From contig CAJBPC010000250.1 of the NCBI GenBank assembly GCA_903957405.1, positions 1-8,098 of the forward strand: a stretch of DNA of 8,098 nt. Reading direction: 5' to 3'. The translations under genes and the position numbers were made by a program. The stretch comes from an uncultured bacterium (GTDB lineage: Bacteria; Bacteroidota; Bacteroidia; Chitinophagales; Chitinophagaceae). Below, piece by piece: positions 1 through 5,950 of this stretch. The notes below the pieces were generated by a model. It had not been told where the DNA came from. It worked only from the letters and a program-made list of their open reading frames with translations, and did no database searches. Position 1 is the stretch's first letter; every line of letters begins with the position of its first letter.

Positions 1-417
1 ATGCATAACAGAACATTTACGATGATCAAGCCGGATGCGTTCTCGAAAGGGAATTCCGGAGACATCCTGTCCATGATCGAGAAGGCCGGATTCCGCATCG
101 TTGCCATGAAAAAAACCTTGTTGTCTTCAGAGAAAGCGGGTGAATTCTATGCAGTACACAAAGCTCGTCCTTTCTATGGTGAATTAGTTGATTTCATGAG
201 CAGTGGACCGATAGTGGCGGCCATTCTTGAAAAAGACAATGCGGTGGAAGATTTCAGGAAGCTGATCGGTGCCACTGATCCTGCAAAAGCTGACGAAGGC
301 ACCATCCGGAAAACTTATGCTGAGAGCCTTGGTAAGAATGCGGTGCATGGAAGTGACAGCGATGACAATGCTGCGATTGAAGGAAGTTTCTTCTTTAGCG
401 GGATGGAGCAGTGGTGA
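1..417 (+). CDS. ndk: Nucleoside-diphosphate kinase
   Basis: This cytosolic enzyme moves the gamma-phosphate of ATP to other nucleoside diphosphates through a phosphohistidine, balancing the NTP and dNTP pools. The 138-residue product has the normal length of a bacterial NDK. It opens with the family's 'TFTMIKPDA' strand (Lys10 is the conserved nucleotide-site lysine). It carries the active-site signature 'NAVHGSDS' with catalytic His116, and has the supporting residues Tyr50, Phe58, Arg86, Thr92, Arg103 and Asn113 in the expected places. The ATG is the first base of the window, so its ribosome binding site and promoter cannot be seen. The start is still convincing because the reading begins only a few residues before the first beta-strand. 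The gene ends in TGA and is followed by an intrinsic terminator, so it appears to be the last gene of its transcript. It is housekeeping and has no evident link to the polysaccharide genes further right. Confidence 0.97.
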   Translation: MHNRTFTMIKPDAFSKGNSGDILSMIEKAGFRIVAMKKTLLSSEKAGEFYAVHKARPFYGELVDFMSSGPIVAAILEKDNAVEDFRKLIGATDPAKADEGTIRKTYAESLGKNAVHGSDSDDNAAIEGSFFFSGMEQW

Positions 418-462
418 TGGAGATGATGTTCATGATCCATTTCAGATGAATATGAGATTTTC

Positions 463-488
463 AGGGGCTTTGGCCCCTTTTTTTTTTT
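463..488 (+). terminator. Intrinsic terminator after ndk
   Basis: A 6-bp GC-rich stem (AGGGGC at 463-468, GCCCCT at 473-478) closes a TTTG loop and runs directly into 11 consecutive T (478-488). This is a textbook rho-independent terminator for + strand transcription, 46 bp after the ndk stop codon. The other strand has no U-tract after the stem, so it should not stop the leftward DUF6089 gene efficiently, although that gene ends at 512 just beside it. Confidence 0.93.
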
Positions 489-511
489 AGATCATCCGAG
501 AGCATGAATGT

Positions 512-1378
512 CTACCATTTGGGGCAACTGGTACTTCCCTTGCTCTTCTTCCATTTTGAAGATCCGTTTCGCTCAGGTGTCTTTAGTCGGATGTTCGCTT
601 TAATCCCCGAGAAGTAATACCAATCGTTCGCATTGGGATTTCCCCTGATGAACCCACTGGGGTATCCTGCCGGGAAAATGGGATTGACGCCCGGTAGCTC
701 CCATCCTCTGAAAGCAAGCTCCAGCGATTTTGGACCCCGCCCGATGAGCAGATCGAACTCGTCGGCGTATACAGTGCTCACATCGTCGATATAGTCGGTC
801 ATCGTCATCCGGAAACAAATCTCCCAGGCGAGTGTGACTTGTTCGTTGATGCGGAATGCGATTCCTCCGCCGACCGGCATAGATAATTGATTGAGTTTGT
901 ATAACGGCTCAGGGTACCCTGGAAGGCCCTGACCTTCGGTACCGAGCGGTTGAAGAAAGTATTTCTGCCCGGATTGATCCTTTGTAAAGGGATTGAAACG
1001 GAATAAGGCTATCCCTCCAATTGCATATGGATTTATTGGAGCCGATTCGTTATTCAAAAGATGAAAGAGCAATTGTAAACTGAGTTCTGTGACATTCGTC
1101 CGGAAGTTCAGGTTTCGGTAATACAGCCTGGGGTCTTTGTTGTTCTTGTCATCTGCGGATATGGACCCTGACATGAACATTGTCCTTACTTGAAAACGCT
1201 TGTTCAGGTCATACGTGATCCCCGCCCCTGCGCCCATCCTTACGCCCTGGAAAGTGTACACTTCCTGACGAAGATCTCCTTGATAATTAACAACCCCGCC
1301 AAAAACTTCCAGACCCAGTCTTTGGGCCTGCAGGGATTGCATTACACAGCATAAAACGATGGCATAAAAAAACTTCAC
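512..1378 (-). CDS. DUF6089-like outer-membrane beta-barrel protein
   Basis: A probable outer-membrane protein of unknown function. Residues 1-18 form a signal peptide: Lys2, a hydrophobic core, then 'SLQA' followed by Gln19, the usual Bacteroidota cleavage context. The mature part alternates hydrophobic and polar residues as in beta-strands. Its landmarks resemble the DUF6089 family: an early 'EVFGGVVNYQGDL' (about 24-36), 'INPYAIGGIALFRFNP' (about 115-130), 'TDYIDDVSTVY' (about 194-204), and a late 'NDWYYFSGIKANIRL' strand (about 251-265). After that strand comes a basic tail of about 22 residues with a Cys-Pro near its end (Cys285). The start is GTG at 1376-1378: a TAG lies two codons upstream in frame, and the next in-frame Met is residue 13, which would destroy the signal peptide. 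Transcription is leftward and divergent from the gene at 1833, with a promoter candidate just upstream. The family assignment comes from remembered motifs, without a profile search. Confidence 0.85.
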   Translation of the reverse strand: MKFFYAIVLCCVMQSLQAQRLGLEVFGGVVNYQGDLRQEVYTFQGVRMGAGAGITYDLNKRFQVRTMFMSGSISADDKNNKDPRLYYRNLNFRTNVTELSLQLLFHLLNNESAPINPYAIGGIALFRFNPFTKDQSGQKYFLQPLGTEGQGLPGYPEPLYKLNQLSMPVGGGIAFRINEQVTLAWEICFRMTMTDYIDDVSTVYADEFDLLIGRGPKSLELAFRGWELPGVNPIFPAGYPSGFIRGNPNANDWYYFSGIKANIRLKTPERNGSSKWKKSKGSTSCPKW

Positions 1379-1393
1379 AGGCTAAAAATTGTG

Positions 1394-1426
1394 CAAATAT
1401 AGGCATAATGCTTTCAGAACTGCAAT
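1394..1426 (-). promoter_or_regulatory. Candidate Bacteroidota promoter for DUF6089-like gene
   Basis: On the minus strand, TATATTTG (1401 down to 1394) fits the Bacteroidota -7 element TAnnTTTG exactly. It is preceded after 21 bp by ATTG (1426 down to 1423), a three-of-four match to the -33 TTTG. Transcription would begin near 1387, giving a leader of only about 10 nt before the GTG start at 1378. The short leader and absence of a Shine-Dalgarno sequence are acceptable in this phylum. Inferred from consensus only. Confidence 0.5.
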
Positions 1427-1503
1427 GAAAAAACATGATTTTAAGAGGATCCTATGGCTTCATATTTTACACAAATATTTGGTATTTAACATTTTAGATG
1501 AAA

Positions 1504-1529
1504 TTAAAAATGATGTAAGTCATTTTTAA
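1504..1529. repeat. Perfect 10-bp inverted repeat
   Basis: TTAAAAATGA (1504-1513) and TCATTTTTAA (1520-1529) are exact reverse complements separated by TGTAAG. The repeat ends about 10 bp before the ATTG -33 candidate of the rightward promoter, where an activator-type operator would sit. No gene ends nearby on either strand, so it is not an obvious terminator. It could also simply form an AT-rich cruciform or hairpin. Confidence 0.6.
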
Positions 1530-1539
1530 GTCTTTTTCA

Positions 1540-1570
1540 ATTGTTCATATCCACAGAACCCATATTTTTG
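1540..1570 (+). promoter_or_regulatory. Candidate promoter for polysaccharide dehydratase gene
   Basis: ATTG (1540-1543), a 19-bp spacer and TATTTTTG (1563-1570) match the Bacteroidota -33/-7 pattern, with one mismatch in the upstream box. A second -7-like box, TATGTTTG, lies at 1579-1586 but has no -33 partner at the right distance. Starting near 1577 would give an untranslated leader of about 255 nt before the ATG at 1833. That length is unusual for a simple gene and is consistent with leader-based control. Confidence 0.42.
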
Positions 1571-1573
1571 GTA

Positions 1574-1605
1574 ACGTTTATGTTTGTCAACCAAACTAAA
1601 AACGT
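1574..1605. repeat. Two-part imperfect inverted repeat at leader start
   Basis: An outer 6-bp arm pair (ACGTTT at 1574-1579, AAACGT at 1600-1605) encloses an inner 5-bp pair (GTTTG at 1582-1586, CAAAC at 1592-1596) with loop TCAAC. The pairs are separated by a small internal loop (AT against TAA). It overlaps the expected transcription start of the rightward promoter, so it could be an operator in DNA or a hairpin at the very 5' end of the mRNA. Confidence 0.45.
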
Positions 1606-1719
1606 GAACTCTTACCTCATTGACAACCTGATTTTATCAGTTTTGTCATTTACCTGACTCCACCCAAAGTATTTGGCTAACACGTCGAATGTGCTAGCTA
1701 TTAAGTCAAAACACATGGC

Positions 1720-1761
1720 GCATCAAAGCCTTTGAAATAGGCTTCCGATGCATATTTTTTT
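1720..1761 (+). terminator. Leader terminator-like hairpin (possible attenuator)
   Basis: GCATC (1720-1724) pairs with GATGC (1747-1751), and inside it AAGCC (1726-1730) pairs with GGCTT (1740-1744) across a 9-nt loop, for 10 bp in total with a small asymmetric internal loop. It is followed by ATA and seven T (1755-1761). This resembles a rho-independent terminator reading rightward, but no + strand gene precedes it. Its likely target is therefore the leader of the gene starting at 1833. A competing hairpin, TCAAA (1723-1727) with TTTGA (1731-1735), uses bases of the 5' arms of both stems and would disrupt the terminator. The long loop makes the terminator only moderately stable, so function is inferred. 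Confidence 0.45.
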
Positions 1762-1801
1762 CAATATCCTAAAAACCAAAACGCTATGCAGTTCACCATT
1801 A

Positions 1802-1819
1802 TGTCATTACCATATGACA
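1802..1819. repeat. Short inverted repeat before dehydratase start
   Basis: TGTCAT (1802-1807) and ATGACA (1814-1819) are exact reverse complements separated by TACCAT, and end 13 bp before the ATG at 1833. In mRNA the hairpin would sit next to the ribosome-binding region; in DNA it could be a small operator. Similar TGTCA/TGACA words also occur near 1586, 1621 and 1645, which may only reflect AT-rich composition. Confidence 0.35.
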
Positions 1820-1832
1820 ACTTCATTATTTT

Positions 1833-3785
1833 ATGCTGGGTTATAACTACAACAAAGTCGCTTCTCGTTGGTTGATTTTTGCAATCGAACAGGCCTTGGC
1901 GTTGCTGGCTTTTTTCTCTGCTTTTCTGGTTGCCAGCCAGTTCAAGCCCGTCCTACTGCAGTCATCACAGCTCATTCTCATGTCATTAGTGAATGCCGCC
2001 ATCACCAGCATTTGCATGATGGCATTACAGACACACGCCGGGATCATTCGTTATTCATCCATCAGGGATGTGTTGACGATCATGAAATTCGGATTATTTC
2101 AGTTCGTGATCTGGATGGTATGTTATCCTTTTCTCTCAGCTAAATTTCCTGAGATCATCAATGGTAGGATGATATTGTTGATGAATGCACTTTTATCGAG
2201 TGTTTTTATGATCGCTTTCAGGCTGATGATAAAAGAGGTGTTTGGAATGGGACGCCGATTTTCAAAGAACAAGCATCATGTACTGATCTATGGTGCGAAT
2301 ACGTTGGGCATTTCCACCATGCGTGCCGTGGAGATGGAAAAGGATAAAAACAAACACGTATTGGCTTTTGTGGATGATGGTAAAGACCGGATCGGAAAAT
2401 TGATATCCGGAAGGAAGATCATCACGAGTGAATCCAGTTCCCTTTCTAATTTCATCCGCAACAACAGGGTTCGCGAGTTCATTCTTGCAGAAGAGCATAT
2501 CAGTCCCATAAAGAAAACCGAACTCCTTGCCATCTGCAGCGAGCATGGCATCAGGCCAACGGTGATACCCCCTTTGAATGAGTTGATACAGGGAAAGATC
2601 CAATCGAAGCAGATCAAACAGATGACCATCGAGTCAATCCTAAATCGGGACTCCATCATCCTCACAAATGAAAGAACAGATGCCGAGCTTCAAGGAATGA
2701 CGGTTTTGGTGACAGGGGCAGCCGGCAGCATCGGAAGTGAAATTTGCCGACAACTCTGCCGTTACAAACTGAACAGGCTGATTCTTCTGGATCAGTCGGA
2801 ATCAGGCCTTCACGACATCTATAATGAACTTCAGCATATCAACAAATATGATGTGGAACTGCGTATCGAACTTGCCACGATACGAGACAGGCAAAGAGTC
2901 GGAGAGATCATGAGTGAAAACAAGCCGGATTATGTCTATCATGCCGCAGCATACAAGCATGTGCCGATCCTGGAGAATTTCCCATGTGAAGTGATCCTCA
3001 CGAATGTCTACGGAACGATGATCCTGTCTGATGCAGCCTTAAAAAATGGTGTTCGGAAATTCGTAATGATCTCTACGGACAAGGCTGTCAATCCGACCAA
3101 TTTGATGGGAGCTACAAAACGGATCGCCGAAGTCTATGTCAATTCACTGGAACATACGAGCAAGACGCATTTCATCACCACCCGTTTTGGGAACGTACTG
3201 GGATCCAACGGATCTGTCGTACCGCTTTTCCGACAGCAAATTGAAAAGGGCGGCCCCGTCACGGTGACGCATCCGGAGATCTCACGTTTTTTCATGACGA
3301 TCCCAGAGGCAAGCAGTCTGGTCATTGAGGCATCTGTTATGGGGAAGGGCGGTGAGATTTTTGTTTTCGACATGGGCAAGCCGGAAAAGATCCTTGACAT
3401 GGCGAAGAAAATGATCCAGTTGGCAGGTTTCAAGCCTGATGTGGATATAAAGATCGAGTTCTCCGGCTTACGAAAAGGAGAGAAACTGCATGAGGAATTG
3501 TTCAAAACGGAAGAAAGTCCGTTACCGACTCACCATCCAAAAATCATGAAAGCGCAACACCGCAAAGCGGATGACAGATTTCATGAAAATTTTGACAAAC
3601 TGGTACATATGGCATTGAGGAATGAAGGCAACAGCCTTGCGATCAGGCATCTCTTTAGGAGGATCGTACCTGAATACACCATGGAAACCGAGATCCTACA
3701 TACAGATGTGAAACTATTGCGGCCATTGAATGCATTGGATACCTTAGAAGCCTCCAGGATACTCGGTAGCAAGGGCGTTTCATAA
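1833..3785 (+). CDS. Membrane NDP-sugar 4,6-dehydratase (WbpM/PglF/CapD type)
   Basis: An inner-membrane enzyme expected to convert UDP-GlcNAc to UDP-4-keto-6-deoxy-HexNAc, the first step to sugars such as QuiNAc, FucNAc or bacillosamine in surface glycans. The 650-residue length fits the long, membrane-anchored form. Four hydrophobic segments lie at about 13-35, 45-66, 86-105 and 112-132. A first Rossmann-like domain begins with 'VLIYGANTLG' (150-159). The catalytic short-chain dehydrogenase domain begins with 'TGAAGSIG' (294-301). It has 'HAAAYKHVP' (370-378) and 'STDKAVNPTNLMGATKR' (414-430). In PglF-type enzymes the Asp-Lys pair (here Asp416, Lys417) and a Met-x3-Lys (Met425, Lys429) replace the usual Tyr-x3-Lys, and that replacement is visible here. 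The ATG is the only start that keeps the first membrane segment intact and has no clear Shine-Dalgarno sequence. The gene is transcribed alone behind a long structured leader. The exact sugar product cannot be read from the sequence. Confidence 0.93.
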   Translation: MLGYNYNKVASRWLIFAIEQALALLAFFSAFLVASQFKPVLLQSSQLILMSLVNAAITSICMMALQTHAGIIRYSSIRDVLTIMKFGLFQFVIWMVCYPFLSAKFPEIINGRMILLMNALLSSVFMIAFRLMIKEVFGMGRRFSKNKHHVLIYGANTLGISTMRAVEMEKDKNKHVLAFVDDGKDRIGKLISGRKIITSESSSLSNFIRNNRVREFILAEEHISPIKKTELLAICSEHGIRPTVIPPLNELIQGKIQSKQIKQMTIESILNRDSIILTNERTDAELQGMTVLVTGAAGSIGSEICRQLCRYKLNRLILLDQSESGLHDIYNELQHINKYDVELRIELATIRDRQRVGEIMSENKPDYVYHAAAYKHVPILENFPCEVILTNVYGTMILSDAALKNGVRKFVMISTDKAVNPTNLMGATKRIAEVYVNSLEHTSKTHFITTRFGNVLGSNGSVVPLFRQQIEKGGPVTVTHPEISRFFMTIPEASSLVIEASVMGKGGEIFVFDMGKPEKILDMAKKMIQLAGFKPDVDIKIEFSGLRKGEKLHEELFKTEESPLPTHHPKIMKAQHRKADDRFHENFDKLVHMALRNEGNSLAIRHLFRRIVPEYTMETEILHTDVKLLRPLNALDTLEASRILGSKGVS

Positions 3786-3862
3786 AGTGCTTAAAAGCCC
3801 ATATCGAAACACCGCACACAAATAGAATTTGAGGTGACATCATTTCCCAATTTATGTGTTTT

Positions 3863-3885
3863 GCCGTATGGATGACGGCTTCATC
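3863..3885. repeat. Overlapping alternative small hairpins
   Basis: GCCGT (3863-3867) can pair with ACGGC (3875-3879), or GATGA (3871-3875) can pair with TCATC (3881-3885). The two share bases and exclude each other. They lie 78 bp beyond the dehydratase stop. No T-run follows, so this is at best a weak 3'-end structure for that transcript. I see no better terminator between 3786 and 4045. Confidence 0.25.
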
Positions 3886-3930
3886 AATTTCACAGGTCCA
3901 TGCCCGACGATCTAAATTGCACTCCCCTAT

Positions 3931-3960
3931 TTTGACTTTACGATTACAATTTTATCTTTG
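3931..3960 (+). promoter_or_regulatory. Bacteroidota-type promoter for asnB
   Basis: TTTG (3931-3934), an 18-bp spacer and TATCTTTG (3953-3960) match both boxes of the Bacteroidota promoter pattern, with a spacer inside the accepted 17-23 range. Transcription would start near 3967, giving a leader of about 80 nt before the ATG at 4046. With 260 bp separating asnB from the dehydratase gene, this suggests asnB is transcribed independently, or at least can be. Confidence 0.6.
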
Positions 3961-4045
3961 AGGGTGTTCGTTGCCGTCCCAGCTCCTTTTCGGGATGTCA
4001 GCTGTGAAACAACTCATTCCTAGCCCTATAAAAATCACGAAATAG

Positions 4046-5908
4046 ATGTGTGGCTTTGCCGGTATCGTCAGTAAACAATCAGTCTCCGATTCACTTTTGG
4101 AAAGTTTTGCCCGTACGATCATACATCGCGGTCCCGATCATACCGGATATTTCAAAGATGACAACGTAGGTTTCGTGCACAACCGACTCAGCCTTGTCGA
4201 CTTATCTACAAATGCGCATCAGCCATTCATGGATGAAGATCACGTGCTGCTGTTCAATGGAGAGATCTACAATCATCAGAAGCTCCGTACAAGCATGCTT
4301 TCTTCACAAGCATTCCGTTCGACATCCGACACGGAAACATTGTTTTACTTGCTGAAAAATTATGGTGTCGAGAAGGCTTCAAATGCCATACATGGCATGT
4401 TTGCTTTTGCATGGATGGACCGAAAAACGAAGGAAATCTGCCTTGTGCGTGACAGGATCGGTATAAAACCCTTGTTTTATTTCCAAAGTTCGGGGGAATT
4501 CGTATTCAGCTCAGAACTCAAACTCATCACGACGCATTTCCATACAAAACCGAACAAGGCAACGACCATGAGTGCAGCGCTCGGAGAACTCGAATTCTCC
4601 CGGACAGCCACTGCTTTTGAGTCGATGTCTCAACTCGAGCCTGGGGCGATCCTACGGTTGAATGGACATGGTGATATTGTCTGGGTCTCGCATTATTTCA
4701 GGATCACGGACCTCGTGGACCGGTCATACTATGAGGAACTGCACCGAATGGATCAGAAGTCTCTTTTGGGTGAGTTCGATCGTTTGTTTTCTTCCAGCGT
4801 ATCATCCATGTTGATGAGCGATGTCGGCATGGGGGCATTTGTGAGCGGAGGGATTGATTCATCGCTCATCGCAGCTGTTGCCAGCCAGGATCAGCGCATC
4901 GACATGTTCACTGCGAATGTCGTTGGTAAATATTCGGAGCTGCCGTTCAGTAAGCTCCTTTCACAGAGCATCGGTCAACCCTTGCACGTATATGATTTTG
5001 AACCGGAGAACCTCATCAGGGATCTCGTAGAGACCACATGGTATTACGAAGCTCCGATCGTTGTTCATAGCAACGCGATTCCTTTTCAGGGAGTGGCAAA
5101 GCTTGCAAGGAATAATGGTGTGAAGGCGGTGATGACAGGAGAAGGTTCAGACGAATTATTTCTGGGTTATCCAAGACTGCTGACGCGAAAATGGGATGGA
5201 CTCATCAACCTCCCATACAACCTGACCACTGGCTTGTATAAGAAGGTGCCCGGCCTTACAAGATACCTCAACCTGAATAAGACCAATTACAACCGGGATC
5301 TGCTATATATGCCTTTTGGTTTTGAACGTCAGTCCATGATGGCATCTTATCAGCAGGCTTTTGATTTCGTCGGTGATGCGAAGGTGAAGGCAGATCATAT
5401 CCTCACCATAGAAATGCTGGGCAGAAGCCTTCATGCCTTGTTGTGGAGGAATGACCGCATGGGCATGATGCATAGCATCGAATCGCGGTTTCCTTTTCTA
5501 GATGAGGACCTTATGCGTTTCGCCATGAATGCACCCATCGGGATAAAGATCGGAAAGACGCACCGGTTCCATAACTACAAACATCCGTTCCTGATTGACA
5601 AATTCATCGTGAGGAAGCATGCGGAGAAATATCTTCCCGACAGCCTGAATTATCGTGAGAAGAAGGGTTTCCCGTTGTTCGGATTGCTGAACATGGAGAT
5701 CAAAAAAGGATTCTTCAAGGGCGGATTCCTGCAAGAGCTGATGCAGTACGACAATAGTGCAGTGGAGATGCTGGAGCGGGATACGGAACGCTACCTGCTG
5801 GCCAAGTTGGCCTGTGTGGAAGTCTGGGGCAGATTGTTTATCCAGAAAGAATCCATGGAGGACGTGAAGTCAAGGGCGCTGGAATATCTTCATATCAATG
5901 CTGCATGA
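4046..5908 (+). CDS. asnB: Asparagine synthase (glutamine-hydrolysing), AsnB family
   Basis: A cytosolic amidotransferase: its N-terminal domain frees ammonia from glutamine, and its C-terminal domain activates a carboxylate with ATP and amidates it. The 620 residues begin Met-Cys-Gly-Phe, so Cys2 is the N-terminal nucleophile after Met removal, which fixes the start codon. Glutamine-site residues appear as Arg47, 'NGEIYN' (71-76) and 'SDTE' (94-97, Asp95). The synthetase domain shows the pyrophosphate loop 'SGGIDSS' (267-273), 'GEGSDELFLGY' (365-375) and 'DRMGMMHSIESRFPFLDED' (470-488). Both active sites look intact. The family includes genuine asparagine synthetases, and also relatives inside O-antigen and capsule loci (for example WbpS-like) thought to amidate sugar uronic acids or similar groups. 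Its position among polysaccharide genes favours the second role, but sequence alone does not decide. It has its own promoter and converges on the minus-strand operon 42 bp away, with no evident terminator between. Confidence 0.92.
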   Translation: MCGFAGIVSKQSVSDSLLESFARTIIHRGPDHTGYFKDDNVGFVHNRLSLVDLSTNAHQPFMDEDHVLLFNGEIYNHQKLRTSMLSSQAFRSTSDTETLFYLLKNYGVEKASNAIHGMFAFAWMDRKTKEICLVRDRIGIKPLFYFQSSGEFVFSSELKLITTHFHTKPNKATTMSAALGELEFSRTATAFESMSQLEPGAILRLNGHGDIVWVSHYFRITDLVDRSYYEELHRMDQKSLLGEFDRLFSSSVSSMLMSDVGMGAFVSGGIDSSLIAAVASQDQRIDMFTANVVGKYSELPFSKLLSQSIGQPLHVYDFEPENLIRDLVETTWYYEAPIVVHSNAIPFQGVAKLARNNGVKAVMTGEGSDELFLGYPRLLTRKWDGLINLPYNLTTGLYKKVPGLTRYLNLNKTNYNRDLLYMPFGFERQSMMASYQQAFDFVGDAKVKADHILTIEMLGRSLHALLWRNDRMGMMHSIESRFPFLDEDLMRFAMNAPIGIKIGKTHRFHNYKHPFLIDKFIVRKHAEKYLPDSLNYREKKGFPLFGLLNMEIKKGFFKGGFLQELMQYDNSAVEMLERDTERYLLAKLACVEVWGRLFIQKESMEDVKSRALEYLHINAA

Positions 5909-5950
5909 TGCACTGACACAAGGCGGATGACATCTCAGCTGTTCTTTCAG

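Larger units (their letters stand above)
1379..1832. other. AT-rich divergent regulatory region
   Basis: These 454 bases separate the leftward DUF6089-like gene from the rightward dehydratase gene. I see no convincing protein-coding gene. The longest tempting frame from an ATG is 25 codons (1580-1657), with no ribosome binding site. The stretch contains a promoter candidate for each direction (1394-1426 minus, 1540-1570 plus), a perfect inverted repeat at 1504-1529, a two-part hairpin at 1574-1605, a small hairpin at 1664-1676 (CCAAA/TTTGG), a terminator-like hairpin at 1720-1761 and an inverted repeat at 1802-1819. This density of structure marks it as the control region of the polysaccharide gene. 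Confidence 0.7.

Noticed and set aside
1504..1529. The perfect inverted repeat as a transcription terminator
   Set aside because: No gene ends within reach on either strand, the stem is almost purely AT, and no uninterrupted T-run follows directly. An operator-like role fits better.
1847..2143. Short open frames on both strands over the start of the dehydratase gene
   Set aside because: They lie wholly inside a well-supported gene, and their translations show no domain, signal or family likeness.
2262..2665. Two minus-strand open frames of 113 and 125 codons inside the dehydratase gene
   Set aside because: They overlap each other and the conserved nucleotide-binding region of the real gene. 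No promoter or recognisable motif supports them.
5909..5950. A bidirectional terminator between the convergent asnB and WecA-like genes
   Set aside because: The 42 bp contain only short palindromes (TGCATGATGCA around the asnB stop, and CAGCTG) with no usable loop or T-run.
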